A stretch of DNA of 64,000 nt, taken from the NCBI GenBank assembly GCA_963575745.1, contig CAUYUJ010008113.1, forward strand, positions 407,661-471,660, read 5' to 3'. The stretch comes from Prorocentrum cordatum. Its lineage: Eukaryota; Sar; Dinophyceae; Prorocentrales; Prorocentraceae. Numbering within the stretch: position 1 is the first letter of the stretch; the number at the start of each line of letters is the position of its first letter. Under the pieces are notes generated by a model. The model was not told the origin of the DNA, searched no databases, and saw only the letters and a list, made by a program, of their open reading frames with translations. Shown piece by piece: positions 29,744 to 40,604 of the stretch. Both the position numbers and the translations under genes were made by a program.

Positions 29744-30864
29744 TCAGGGGTGCTGCGGGCGGGATAATTCTAGCTTGCACTCGCAAAGCCAACGGCGGTG
29801 CTCGGGGGTCGCGGGGCCCCCTCCGCACCGCCGACATGCGCCATGGATGTCGCGCCCTGCCTCGTGCTTGCGCGCCGCTGGCCGCGCTCCGCCCGCCGCC
29901 GCGGCGAGCGCGAGCTCTGCCAGTTGGCGGCCCTGAGCAGGTACGTGCTCAGGCTGGAAAAATGCGCGAAGAAAGAAAATTACCACTCCGCTCTCCATGC
30001 CGCCGCCGCGGAACTCGCCGGCGGCCTCGCGCCGCTGTCTTAGACGGGGCGCATCGGTAAACTGATCGATCAGCTCGGCGGCCTGATCAGAAAACTGAAA
30101 CTGATCACCGTCACCGGCGGCCGTCTCGCGCGCCGTCGGCTCCAGCTGGAGGGCGCCGCGTCGTCGGAGAGACCAGTTCCCAGCCAACTGCTGTCGCGTC
30201 GTGCGCCAATGCGGAAAGTGGCCCACGAACGTGCCTCGCGCGACGCTGAGGGGCCAGGTCGCGGCACTGGCGAGCCACATCTTTCCACGCCCGCCCCATG
30301 CTGTCTCGAACGCGTGGGAAGCCGAGCCAGCTGCGGAACCGCTGCTGGATGCGTCGACGCGGCGAAGCGCGCCCAGGATCGGCCGCAGGTGCTCGAATAT
30401 CAAGGGGCAGCGAGGCACCTGCCTCGCTCGCGCCCCGATGCTCCACGTAGCCGTCGACGCAGCTGCAATAGGGGCGGGGCAGGAAGCCCATGGACCTGAT
30501 GCCCATGTCTAGCGCTCGCCTCCGGCCCGACTAGCTCAACTTGCTTGGGGGTCCGAAAGCGACGAGTGGAGTGGGCAAACTTCTCTAGAATGAGGCGTTG
30601 CTTCTTCGCGGCGCCCACGCGCGTGATTCCGGTTGCCCCGCCGAGCCTGCGACCGCTCAAGTGGAATCCCAAGTGGGCGACCTGGTCAGCACATTGGATA
30701 GTGCTGCCTCTCCTCTTGAGGGCCTTGACAATGGCTCTCGCGTCAGACATATGGACGCGTGGCCGTGCTCTTGCTGGCCAGCTCCAGATGCTCCTCGGTC
30801 CGGTCTGCCGTGGACGTGGCGCCCTGGATGAGCGCCTGCTTGACATGCGAACTGGATCCGACAA
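29744..30864 (-). pseudogene. Retroelement D RT thumb to zinc motif
   Basis: Frame 30864-30400 continues with SDARAIVKALKRRGSTIQCA and ADQVAHLGFHLSGRRLGGAT, matching the 'xxLGxDxxxGRR' signature. A frame change near 30500 leads to sequence with RPILGALRRVDASSS and then RAWKDVARQCRDLAPQRRAR, the connection region. At about 29860 HGACRRCGGGPATPEHRRWL gives the CxxC...H half of the zinc motif that precedes RNase H in all these elements, with a Cys following (CECKLE). Confidence 0.7.
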
Positions 30865-31513
30865 CAGATCGAGATGGATCGTCCACCCGCAAACGCTCGG
30901 ACAACCAAAGGTGCCTCACCATCAACCGTTCTAATGCCGTAGTGGTATCACATCGAGCGAGACGCGCGCCACTGCGGAGGCGCTGGATGATCCCCCGCGC
31001 GGCTTGACAGGGAAGGGGGACGGCGTCGCCCTGATCCAGCATCCTCGCGCACGCGCGAATCTGGAGCTCGAGCCCCAACAGCGGTGCTGGAAAGCCGTAG
31101 CGAAACGCCCCCTTGACGAGGGTCTCCCGTTCCATCATATTGTAGAAACTCTGGATATCCATTAACAAATGGCCTTTGGCCACTCTGAGACGCGCGTGCA
31201 ACTCCTCGTCGAGTGCCTTCATGCATGCCTCGGACAAGGCTGAGTTGCCCCTGACGGCGGCGCCCCATGGCTGCCCGCCATGGGACCGCTGCTCGACGAT
31301 CGGCTCTCTTGCAAGAGGCCGCGCCCGACACGCCACGCAGATGAGACCGGTGACGCGAAGCTGGCCGGTCGACTTCCCGAGGGGGAAATTGTCGACGACC
31401 CCCAGCTGCCGCGGCCATGTCTGACACTCTTCGAACATGTTAAACACGTTCGCTAATTCAATCCCGGCTCCGTCTGGTAGGCGCTCCAGATCCGCGGGCG
31501 AAAGCCTGTCCAT
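30743..31513 (-). pseudogene. Retroelement D reverse transcriptase palm
   Basis: An open frame of 256 codons. GAAVRGNSALSEACMKALDE is the conserved 'RGNSALRxAxxRxLxxE' segment. KGHLLMDIQSFYNMMERETL is motif A with catalytic Asp (31159). ALRYGFPAPLLGLELQIRA-like sequence (FRYGFPAPLLGLELQIRACA) follows as usual. At motif B, ARGIIQRLRSGARLARC replaces 'xGIxAGCSxAT', so this motif is lost. SERLRVDDPSRSVVGSS (about 30883) is motif C with both Asp but Arg for Tyr. The frame then ends, and the thumb continues in the frame of 30864-30400. Confidence 0.85.
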
Positions 31514-32780
31514 CCCCGTTCAAGCGCGAGTTTTCATCGCCCGAAGAGCGCGTCCCACGTCGTCTAGGGCGAGAAGGTCGAGTGGTTCAGCCCCAGCCCT
31601 GGCGCGGGCGATGCCGAAGAGCTCCTGAACTTTTTTATCCAGCGGAATATCCATGGAGTCCATGGGCCGTGCCACTTGGAAACCCTCTGCCCGACAAAAT
31701 CACGGGGATGGAGAAAACAACAAAACAAATGCCACGCCTGCGAGCTCGACCGCGTCGGGCCGAGCTGGTTAGTCGGTCCTTGGGAGCCTTGAACAAGGCC
31801 CCTGAGAATTCGTTCTGAGCAGTCCAATGATTTAATTCGGATAAGGATGAAGCCGTGGCGCGCGATCTGGCACGGCCAGCGATGCGCGTGGCCCCTGGCG
31901 TAAAAACTTCTGCCTGAATATGTTGTTCAACTCCTCCAGGGCTCCGTGACACCTCAAGCCGCTGTTCCCATGGCAAAGCACCGCCGCGCGACAATGCCGT
32001 CTTCTGAAAGCCGTCTGGGTAGCGCCCAGCTAGCTTCGCACCTGCGGCAGCTATGGGGGAAACTTGGGCCGCCCCGCTGTCGCGAGAACGGCGCCTGGCG
32101 AGCTTGCCAGGGACAGGGGCGACCACGATGCGCCCCCGCCAGTTGGCAATGGCATCCTGGAAGGGCATGTCGCGATAGTGAGCGCTCTGCTGCGCTCGAC
32201 GCGCTGTCATGGTGGGTCCCGTCGCACGGTGGGCGACCAGTGCCCGTTGTTGGTGAACTGTCTTGCTCGCCATGAACTGTCTCTACTGCCTCAATCCACG
32301 TAGCACCGGCGCCGCTAATTGGCGCCGCGAACTGGCCGCCCACGTGGAAAGGCAAGAACAGCGTTGGATGGTTTCCCAAACCTGGTCAAGGGAGTGAATC
32401 TGGAAGCCCGGGCGGGCTCGGGCCAAGAGCCAGCGGCCGGGGTCGAAGGCGGAGGCGGGGTCATCATCGGCGGAGGGCGGAGCGGCGGTGGGGCGCCCAC
32501 CGCCGGGGGCGGGATCAATCGGCCCCCGCTGCAAGGGGGCTGGCTCTCGCGGGGGGTGGGGGGTCGCAACGTTGCCATCTGGCCAGCTGAGTGGGGGTGG
32601 GGAGAGGCGGGGGATGAGGGGGGGGGCCACAAAGCTGGGCTCATCAGGCCACGGATCGACTTCGTCGTCCAAGACTCCGAAGTGACAGCCTTCCCGAGGC
32701 TCGGAGGCGTCAGAGACAGGGTCGGGAATCCCAGTGGCAGAGCTGGCCTGAGACTCGCCACCTAAATCGCCAAGGGGAAC
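31514..32780 (-). pseudogene. Retroelement D linker between endonuclease and RT
   Basis: Broken over three frames. A Pro-rich stretch (about 32700-32480) is followed by GATWIEAVETVHGEQ (about 32310), which fits the 'WxxWxxxVExxL' segment of related proteins. Around 31710 RDFVGQRVSKWHGPWTPW fits the 'AxxxVxxWxxxW' segment just before the RT. Assignment is by position and these short matches. Confidence 0.5.
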
Positions 32781-33551
32781 ATGGGCGCGCTCGATCTGTT
32801 TTTCAGTAGCCGACCTTTGCTTGGCTGCTTGTGCCTTCCGAGCCCTCGACGCCCCGGGTTCCGGGGTGGCCGGCGCCCGGGGCCTGGCAACGACGCCCGG
32901 GAAGATGCAGTGATCCAATGATGAGCCGTGCACTTGCGCCCCGCAGCTGGAAGGAGGGTGCGCAGCGAGGGCGCCGCGGCGCATCCTCGATGGCGCGCGA
33001 GCCAACAATGCACGGGGGAGCAGACGCAGACGCGACGACAAAATCGATGCGGGGGCCCCCTTGGGCCCCGCGCAAATGAACTGAACGGGGCCTTGCAGCG
33101 CTGGCGCCCCGAGCCGCGAGACGAAGCAAACGCGCTGGAGCTCGACGGGGGGGGGGTTGAGATCGCCCGGGGCGATCCAGGGCAACTGAAGAGCTTGGAG
33201 CAAGGATCCGAGGCGGGCGAATCGGGCGAGATTCTGACCACCGATTCCAGGACCACATCTAGTGTAGAAAATGAAAATGGCAGCGCTAAAATCCTGCAGA
33301 TGAATCGCACCAGGTAGAAACCCGCCCAGCACAGACTGGCCGGATTCGCAGAGTGCCCCGAGGTTGCCGCTCATAAAAGGATGAGCTTCCCTGCGGCCCT
33401 CGGCCAGGAACATCGCCCCCTTCGCTGGCGTCCGCCTGCCCCGCTGCCGCAAGACGCCGTCGACCAGTCGGCCAGGCCCATTTGGCGAAACACTTGATGG
33501 GAGATTGGCGAGCTCTCTTGCACCGCTTCGAGGTATGAGATGATGCAGCAT
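32780..33551 (-). pseudogene. Retroelement D APE-type endonuclease remnant
   Basis: APE endonucleases nick the target DNA for LINE integration. Recognisable pieces are GRREAHPFMSGNLGALCESG and GAIHLQDFSAAIFIFYTRCG, then LGSLLQALQLPWIAPGDLNP (about 33185-33130). The last corresponds to 'LGxxLxxLxxPWxxxGDFN', with GDLN for GDFN/GDWN. In a second frame GPRIDFVVAS (about 33050) matches the 'xxxDFFVVS' strand. The final SDH-like box (HRPV) is not intact. The frame change between the two pieces makes it inactive. Confidence 0.7.
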
Positions 33552-34028
33552 GAGCCTCGCAGAGGGCGACGAACTGAAAGACGCGAATGCTGGCTAACTT
33601 GGAAAATAGCTCCATGACTTGTCGTCGAGCACTGTGATGTCACTGGGCCAATCTGAACAATATCGCACGAACTGCCACCATCATCCGGCACCGAATCTGC
33701 AATGGGCCCAGAAGGTTGGAACAGCGCAGCTTCTGCGCCGCGTGGGCCATCGCCGGCGCCTGTTAGCCCAAAACTTGCAGCGGTAGCTGTGGAAGTAGAC
33801 GTGCATGGAGTGCTGCGTCCTGCTGATGCTCCTCCAGACTGAAGCTGCTGCGCCCCATCATCCAGATGGCCCTGGCCAGTCCCAGCTAAGGAGGGGATAG
33901 CAGACGCTGAAGTAGAAGTGATGAGAGTAGACGCCGCTGAGCCACAGGATGTGGACATTGGCGAGGAGGGGGAGCTCGCGGCCCCCTGGGCTCCTCCAGC
34001 AGCTGACGGGGCTGCCGAAGCGCGCCCG

Positions 34029-35244
34029 TCACGCGGTGGCCCCAGAAGGCTCGGGGGGGCTACCAGCTCCGTTGCCTTGGGCTTTCGCCGCCGCCTCCGC
34101 CGCCTGCCTCGCCGACGCCGCCTCGGCCGCCGCTGCCGCCGCCCTGGCCTCGCGAGTGCGCTGGGTCTCCGCGTCGAGTTTGGCCTGGGCGACCCGGGGG
34201 TCCTCCGCCTCCTGCGGCAGCGTAGGCTGGCCCCCGCTGCCACTGCTGTTCCCGCCACCAACCAGTGGTCGTAGCAGGCGCAGCTGGTGCAGCAGCTGGC
34301 GGGGTGCTGGGGATGGCCAAACCGACATGGCCCCTGCGTTTCTTGGCCACGCGCTCGCGGACCGAGCGCTGCAAGTCCTCCATCTTGGCCTCCCACGCCT
34401 CGACCTGCTCGCCTCGCTCGCCGATAAGCGACTGGGCCTTCAGCAAATCCTGTTCTAACTTCAGGAGCTCCTCCTTCTCATGTGGCTCACGCTCGCACTC
34501 TTTCTTATGCGACTGCTCGAAGAACTCGGTATCCCACATGGGATCGAAGATTTTGGTGGGCTCGCCGTGCTTGACTGGCTCTGCCTGGGCTGGAGCAGCG
34601 AGACTGGCCTCCGCCGCGAGAGCTCGCACAACGACACGCCTGGCGAGCTCAACCCCGGCCAGCTGTTTGACAGCAGGCCCCTCCCGCTCCTGTGCCTTGT
34701 CAAGCTGCTCCTGCGCCCGCCGCACAACTGTCGCTTGCCGCCGCTGCAACTCCGCCTGCAATGCGGCCTGGAGGACCGGGTCGGTGGTGACCATGATGGC
34801 CTGCCCGAGGATGTCCGTGCTGTCCGCTTTGCCCGTGAGTCTCAGCGCGAGCATGGGCTGGTCCTTGTGTTTGCCCTTGCCCTTGCCCTTGCCTTTGCTG
34901 TTGCTGTCCTTGCCCAGATATAGTCGCAGCTGCTTGCCGCACCTGCAACGTTGATCGCGCTGGAGCAAGAGAGAATTCGATTCACATGCACCGCAATGGC
35001 CATATTTCGTGTACAGGTCCTGCTGGCTGCTGCGTCCCGCACCATCCTTGGGCATGGCTGGGGCCGAACTCCCGTGGTGTAGACGTAGCAGAACGACCTG
35101 GCGCCAGCGCCGCAGGCTGTCTTGGGCCGCTGCCCGTTGCCTGCGCGCACGGCGGTGCCATGCAAGTGAGCGCGATCGCGGCCGCGCGCCCGTCCCGCTG
35201 TCGCCCCCTCGGGGCTGGGGGCTGAGGTGGGCGGGTGGCCCCAA
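34029..35244 (-). pseudogene. Retroelement D ORF1 (zinc-like motif, coiled coil)
   Basis: The frame 35244-34060 has a Cys cluster, GHCGACESNSLLLQRDQRCRCG (CxxC...CxC). A KGKGKGKGK linker follows, and then a long Ala/Gln/Glu/Lys-rich helical region (KLEQDLLKAQSLIGERGEQV). Near 34265, after TTGWWREQQ, it turns into Gly-rich low complexity. The overlapping frame (34328-34029) instead continues a helical AKLDAETQRTREARAAAAAA segment, so a frameshift sits at about 34260. ORF1 proteins of LINEs bind the element RNA. The Cys cluster may be a zinc ribbon rather than the classic CCHC knuckle. Confidence 0.65.
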
Positions 35245-35272
35245 AAAGGGTAACGCGCTGCTCAGCCACCTC

Positions 35273-35332
35273 GAGGAGGAAGAGGAGGAGGAGGAGGAGG
35301 AGGAGGAGGAGGAGGAGGAGGAGGAGGAGGAG
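35273..35332. repeat. (AGG)n microsatellite just 5' of retroelement D
   Basis: Near-perfect array about 30 bases upstream of the ORF1 frame of element D (as read on the minus strand). Confidence 0.95.
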
Positions 35333-35449
35333 CGGGGGACGGATACAACACGGACGCGCCTCGCCCGAAATTATCCTCACTGGGGCTCGCCTCTCCCGTT
35401 CGGCTTCGCCGACGCCTCGCCCGCCCTGCATCGCTGGCTCCTGCTTCGC

Positions 35450-35690
35450 TGGGTCGGGCGGGTGGGATCCTCAGCGGTGGGCGGCCCGGCGGATCCTAAC
35501 GGGTGGATCGGGCGGACTGCAACGGGCAGGTCGGGCGAGCGACCCAGGCCGAACAAGGCGGGCGAACCTGGCCGGGCGAAGCGAGCCTCAGGCGAGGTGA
35601 CCCTAGGCGAAGCGATCTCTGGGCGAAGCGAGCTCGGGCGAATAGAGTCCATGGCGAAGCGAGCCAAGTGAAGAGAGCCGAGGCCTGGTT
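35450..35690. repeat. GGCGAAGCGAG minisatellite (20-22 bp units, degenerate)
   Basis: Units of the form GGGCGAAGCGAgCcTcaG recur about ten times between GTCGGGCGAGCGACCCAGG (35530) and GGCGAAGCGAGCCAAG (35653). They grade at the left into GGTCGGGCGGGTGGGATCC-like units. Confidence 0.75.
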
Positions 35691-35749
35691 GGAGCGAGAC
35701 CCTGGCGAGGCGCGTCACTCCAGGGATGGGAAAGAGACAGGAAGGGGGA

Positions 35750-35905
35750 GACGGGTGAGGGCGAGGGAAAAACGAGGGAGAGCAAGAGAGAGCGAGGGAA
35801 ATCATAGGGAGAGAGAGGGAGACAGAGAGAGAGAGAGAGCGAGAGCGATGTAGGTAAAGAGATATGAGAGAGAGAGAGAGAAAGAGTGAGAGAGGGGAAG
35901 GGACA
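35750..35905. repeat. (GA)n-rich tract
   Basis: GAGAGAGA runs with GAGCGAGAGCG variants. Confidence 0.9.
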
Positions 35906-37245
35906 GAAGGGGAGGAAGGAGCCTCCTGCCCTTGACGCTACCAAGACCATCGTAGCTTCTGCCTCGCATCACTTCGTCTCCTCCTGGCATCCTGGCTTTG
36001 CTAACACGCTTGCTACTTTCACGACTCCAGCCAACGAACAAGGAACGTGGATTCGACCACGTCCTGAAACACCCACCCATAATCCTGAGGGTTCAAGGTC
36101 GGGCTCATGCTACGGCCCTCCACGCAGTATATCCATACCCACCTATCTTTGATAAAAACCAGCGGCGGCACAGCTATCCAGGCGGCCTTCCCGATCCGTC
36201 CATCCCCCTTCGATTCTACAATCGATGCGGAAACTTGATGTCAATGAATCGGCTGCGACGGCCTTCCCAACTAAGACTATACAATGTCCACTGTGCACCA
36301 CGAACCAACCAACCATGTAATATGAGGTGCTCTAACAATCAATTTGCCCCATCTGATCCGCTTCTCCTTGTTATCACGCAACAACAACCATCATCGCTTT
36401 CATGCCTTACCACGTAGGGACCCCCACACGGAGACCCGACAGTGGATTCATAAGAGCACGCACGCGACTTTCGATCACACTTAAGCGCAAAACTGCGCCT
36501 GTCTGAGACACGTCAAATACCAACAGCAATATCGATTCGAGCACATGCCAAACAACTTAGATGGATGGAACACCTGATATAATTACCGTTCAAGCGGTAC
36601 AGAAACGGTTGAGGTACGTGTTCAAACATGTGATCTCTGTGTTTGCGCAACTTCCACTAAGTAAGGAATGATGTGAGTAATAATTGTTGCCGGATGCATG
36701 TCAGACCGTATGCGTCAATCTTGCCTAACAGGGTTGCCCCAGCAGGTCGTCCAGCTCCGAGACCATGCAGCATGCCCTAAAGATGTCCCTTCAGGCGCCT
36801 GAACTAACATCATCCACGATACCACACGGTGTCTCCAAAAGGCGTTCAGATCGCACACTATTGCCTAACAAGGCTCGGGCGTAGCCCCAATATAACACCT
36901 CGAGGCCCCACAAGATCCCCTCCAAGAGACCACTCTATTCAGACAGTGCCCTCTTTCAGAAACTCGAAACATGACATTACATTGGCGCGATGATGTTCCC
37001 AACTGTCACCTGCACGGCGTCCATGGAATCTCGAGACGGCTCCAAGACGGCTTCCGGCTTCTGGCCATGAAGCTGGCGTCTGGTTTCCCCAAGATGGCAT
37101 CAATGTCCCCACCCCGCGCAGTCTCCAACATGCAGTGCCGAAAACAAATATCAAACATGTTTTCGTACTGACGCCTACATGTCGTTAGCATGCTCCGTAC
37201 TTGTTATCCGAATCTCACACCTGGAATCGGCCAAAAGGGGCCCTC
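35906..37245. other. Lower-GC island without a recognisable gene
   Basis: About 1.3 kb of balanced base composition, unlike the flanks. The only longer frame (35998-36417 +, 139 codons) shows no domain. 36420-36940 has frequent stops in all frames. CTCCAAAAGGC / CTCCAAGAGACC motifs at 36830-36935 are faint forms of the AAGAGGC repeat. Confidence 0.6.
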
Positions 37246-37259
37246 TGAGGCTGTTGTTG

Positions 37260-37545
37260 GGCTGTGTTGGGAGCGAACTCAAGGGCGTCTGGGGCCGTTT
37301 CGGATTGCACCGGAGCTGGACACGCGCACTCGTGTAAATCCATGAGTGGTCTTCGTCAAAATGCACGAAGTTCGGCCCTTGGAGCCTGTTGGGCAGGTTT
37401 TCGGCTGCTTCTTGGGGCGTCTTGGAGGCATCCTGGGCTGTCTGGAGGCTGTCTTGGGCATCTTGGGTCGCTATTGTGGTGAGCGGGGGGGGCGGCTCTG
37501 GGCTTTTCTGGGACGACTCCCGAAGGCCTGGGGCACCCATGGCGA
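37260..37545 (-). repeat. AAGAGGC-type tract on the minus strand
   Basis: The plus strand shows GGGGCGTCTTGGAGGCATCC, then TGGGCTGTCTGGAGGCTGTC and TTGGGCATCTTGGG, the complement of the CCCAAGAtGcCCCAAGAcagCCTCC unit. It is in opposite orientation to the tracts at 42.5 and 44.5 kb. Confidence 0.65.
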
Positions 37546-37593
37546 CGGCCCCCTAAAGCCTGGGGCAGCAGTGGCAACGTGAGGCAGCTTGCG

Positions 37594-37675
37594 GCCCCCC
37601 CCCCCCCCCCCCCCCTTGTAGCCCGGTATGTGTATTCAGATACATATGTATATATTTGTATATGTATACGTATAC

Positions 37676-37721
<46 letters not shown>

Positions 37722-37725
37722 GTCA
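37594..37725. repeat. C run followed by ATAC/(TA)n microsatellite
   Basis: About 22 C at 37594-37616, then ATACATATG repeats and (TA)n to 37722. Confidence 0.95.
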
Positions 37726-38282
37726 TGTCGTTATGGCCGCGCATCCGCCATTGATTAAGATCTCGAAGCCGTACCAGACAGCTGTGCGGAGGCATTTACG
37801 CTGCGGAGCCGCCCTTTCATACGTACAAGCCGCACGCCCCCACGGGACAGCCAGAAAGGGACTCAACTGGCCAGATCGATCCGCGAGGGTCCACGAAACC
37901 CGACGCACGACCCAGGAGGGAACGGCCCAGAATACACTAGGCAGAGGGGACGGTACAAAAGGGGGGAGGCCCGCCGCCGAAGGAAAAAACTCCCCTGGGC
38001 GGCCGCCGCGGCCTTTCCACACACACACACACACACCGCTTACTGGATAAACCCGACCGAAATTCAGCAACATTAAGCCAAAAATGTTTCGACGCTTCTG
38101 CGACAGGCTCTGGGGGCGCCCCACAGGGCTCCTGCGAAGACCAGTCGAACACCTTCCGAGCGGGAGCTGGCCAGCATAGCCCTCCTCGCACTCGGCAGAA
38201 GTGCGGATACGATCACTAAGCTACCCGAGCTGCACGCTGGCGTACCAGCGGGCGCCCCACGCGAGCATTCGCTGCACGGGTG
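37726..38282. other. No recognisable gene
   Basis: Mixed sequence with a short (AC)n at 38021-38036. Open frames on both strands (for example 37723-38124 -) lack motifs. Confidence 0.55.
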
Positions 38283-38283
38283 G

Positions 38284-38353
38284 CGGAGGAGGAGGGGGAG
38301 GAGGAGGAGGAGGAGGAGGAGGAGGAGGAGGAGGAGGAGGAGGAGGAGGAGCA
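38284..38353. repeat. (AGG)n microsatellite
   Basis: Near-perfect array. On the minus strand it lies about 200 bases downstream of the polyprotein fragment ending at 38553. Confidence 0.95.
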
Positions 38354-38549
38354 GGATGAAGACAAACACAGCGAGCAGCCGCCACCGTGCACGAGGAGAG
38401 GGAAGGCGGCAAAGGTAGCAGGGCAGCAGCACACAAGCGCACACGCATGGGGCGGGCGGGGGGCGGAGTGGGCGAGTGGCGTCGGTGGACGTCGGGGGGT
38501 CGTCGCGGGCCGTCGTCGGTCAAGGGGTCGTCGTGGTCGCCGCGGGGGC

Positions 38550-38900
38550 CTAGCCCGTGGACTTGATCTCGCTCGCGAGTTCAGCCACCTCAAGATCTCC
38601 GTGCACAATATTCATGAGTAGCTCCTCCTCCTCGATGTTTATGGCGGCCATGTCGGCATCGGGAGGAGTGAGTGCAAGCCGTCGGGCGCTCCTCCTGTGC
38701 TGATCCTTGCAAGGCAGTTGGCAGGCCTTGAACCCCAGAGTCCGCATGTCCATGGCATCAAGGCACCTGCCCTGCAGCAGGTTGTCGAGCACCTCTGACA
38801 AAGTACCCCTCTCCCTGACCATACCATCCCCTATGGAAAGCATAAGGCGCTGGCCGTGGAAGACGTTCAACAAATATTTACTCGTGACCGCCCAGAACCG
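38550..38900 (-). pseudogene. Fragment of a retroelement-type polyprotein
   Basis: Within the minus frame 39059-38550 the last ~110 residues are of normal complexity: GTLSEVLDNLLQGRCLDAMD, then MRTLGFKACQLPCKDQHRRS, then INIEEEELLMNIVHGDLEVA. The order 'GxLxEVLDxLLxGRxxxAxDxxxxRxKAxE.....W..AxxLEL.P......xxEExLMx' is one I associate with polyproteins common in dinoflagellate genomes. Function is unknown, and it may be the gag-side part of an LTR-type element. The ARHLEL core is changed to ARRLAL and no Lys/Gly linker follows. The upstream part of the frame is repeat-derived (CPQAPPK). Confidence 0.4.
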
Positions 38901-39215
38901 GTACTTGGGAGGTGCCTGCGGGCAGCACAGGAAATGCGCTAAAAAGATGTTTACGGGCAGCCGAGCCAATTCATTTGGGAGGTGCTTGCGGGCGCCCGGG
39001 GAAGGCATGCAGGGGTTAAGGCACTTGGGAGGTGTTTGCGGGCAGCCAAGGAGCGGCACTCGTGCGCGCTTGCAGGCAGCTCAGGAGAAGGCATGTGGGA
39101 GGTCATTGCGGGCAGCCTCGGAAGGCACGTCGAAGATTAAGTACTTCACCTGGTGGTGCTCTGCTCGCTTATCGCTTGCCTTCCCTTATATACTAGTGCT
39201 TCACCTGGTGGTGCT
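38900..39215. repeat. ~55-bp degenerate tandem repeat plus a 25-bp duplication
   Basis: CACTTGGGAGGTGTTTGCGG then GCAGCC recurs about five times between 38906 and 39110, with spacing of roughly 45-65. It is followed by AGTACTTCACCTGGTGGTGC at 39141 and AGTGCTTCACCTGGTGGTGC at 39190. Confidence 0.75.
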
Positions 39216-40600
39216 TGTGCGCCAATGCGTGTATGTTGTTGTTCTCGTTGTGTCGTTCCTTTTTTCTCTGGGCAGCTCCGCCTAAGGCTCGTGAAGGCCC
39301 CATCGACGTCAAAAACTATCTCAGGGGCGAAAAGTGAATACTCCACAACTTGCCATGTGAATAAAAAGCAGACCGTCGTAAGAACGCCCTCGATAAAAAC
39401 CGATGACCTGCCTGGGGACAGGCCAGGGGTCAAGTCCAGGCTCCCGGCGACGCCGAAGTCGTCGGGAGCCTCGCCCTGCGAAATTGCACTCAGCATCGTC
39501 CGCAGGAACCCAACAGCGGCGCCACCTAGCCGATCCTCATCGAAAGGGCCCTCTGCGACGGCGGCACCAGCACCGTCACGAATCACGGTTGTGCCATTGG
39601 GCCAGGCGCCCCCAGCTTCTGAACCTTCGCGGTCCCCTCTGCCAGGATTTCAGGCAGACCATTCTGCTTCTGAACCACGATCACCTCCACCAGCGGCAGG
39701 TCCAGCATCGGTCTGGGAGACCAGGTTGTTTTTCAGGGTGCCCGTCTGGCTTGGAGCTGTTCTCTCATCTCCTCGTCGGGGTCCCGCCCGCCCTCAGCCA
39801 CAGCAGCGGCAGCAGCCTCCAGGGGAGTAGCCCCCGCTGCTGTCCCCCTGGTTCTGGGCTTAAGGGCATGTGCGGGTCGCCCAGGCCATGGGGAAACACT
39901 TGCCTGGGCGTTCGCTTGTGTCGGACCCGAGCTCACCCGCGGACTGGAGCACAAGCACAGGCGCCATCATCACGAACTCGTCGGCCTCGTGCCTGGGCGC
40001 GGGAGAGGCCGAACTCGTCCGCCACGGGGGCAGGCTCATGACCAAGTCCCTCAGGCCACGTCGCCGCAGGGCTCAGCAGGCGGTGGGCCAGACACGCGTC
40101 TCTGATTCTCTTATGTGTTCGACGATCGTGGAATCGTCGATGTGAATGATCTCTACACCCTCGCCAACAACCGCAACACAAAAAAAAATCACCGTCAAGG
40201 CAGGGGAGCAGGCGCTTTTGTTGCACAGCTCCTGGGGTCCCAATATTCTCCTCGTGCCACCAGGGACACGGATCCACGCAAAACATGCGCTCCGTGCGTG
40301 CGAACTGGCCAGCAGCGGTCAGCGGGCACATCGCAAGGACCCAGTACACTGCATAACCCTGGTCATCACCATCCCCGTCGTAGTAGCGAGCCCCGATGCA
40401 ATCTCCGCCCGTGCCGCTTGCGTCTCCGCAAGCACCTCTGCTGCGCCAAAGTCCTCCATGATGCCAGACTCGAAAAGCAGAGGCCAGCCTGCCGCGCAAG
40501 ACCGAACGCCCTGCGCGCTGGGCCGAAACATCTTAGAGCAGAAGACTACGAGACAACATCGGCAATGCCGCGTGACCCCTGATATTTCCCACTGACCGTT
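39216..40600. other. Unassigned region with overlapping minus-strand open frames
   Basis: Minus-strand frames 40678-40319, 40499-39933, 40045-39860, 39954-39733 and 39586-39146 overlap end to end. They contain normal-complexity stretches such as EIIHIDDSTIVEHIRESETR (about 40150-40100) and GVLTTVCFLFTWQVVEYSLF (about 39390). The pattern resembles a decayed protein gene broken by frameshifts, but I recognise no domain. The plus-strand frames here are Pro/Ser-rich. Confidence 0.35.
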
Positions 40601-40604
40601 GTGC

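Larger units (their letters stand above)
28603..35244 (-). mobile_element. Retroelement D: near full-length degenerate LINE-like element, - strand
   Basis: The most complete element by domain content. On the minus strand it carries ORF1 with a CxxC/CxC zinc-like motif and coiled coil (35244-34029), an APE-type endonuclease (about 33450-32800), a linker (32380-31570), the RT (31513-30500), a CxxC zinc motif (about 29860), RNase H (29540-29080) and a C-terminal zinc motif (about 28660), then a (TCC)n-type tail. Frames change at least six times. Motif A Asp and the two Asp of motif C survive, but the box reads RVDD. It would be mobile only if intact. Here it is dead. Confidence 0.85.

Noticed and set aside
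33918-34954. Plus-strand Ala/Arg/Leu-rich frames over retroelement D ORF1
   Set aside because: Antisense shadows of the GC-rich, helix-coding ORF1 on the minus strand.
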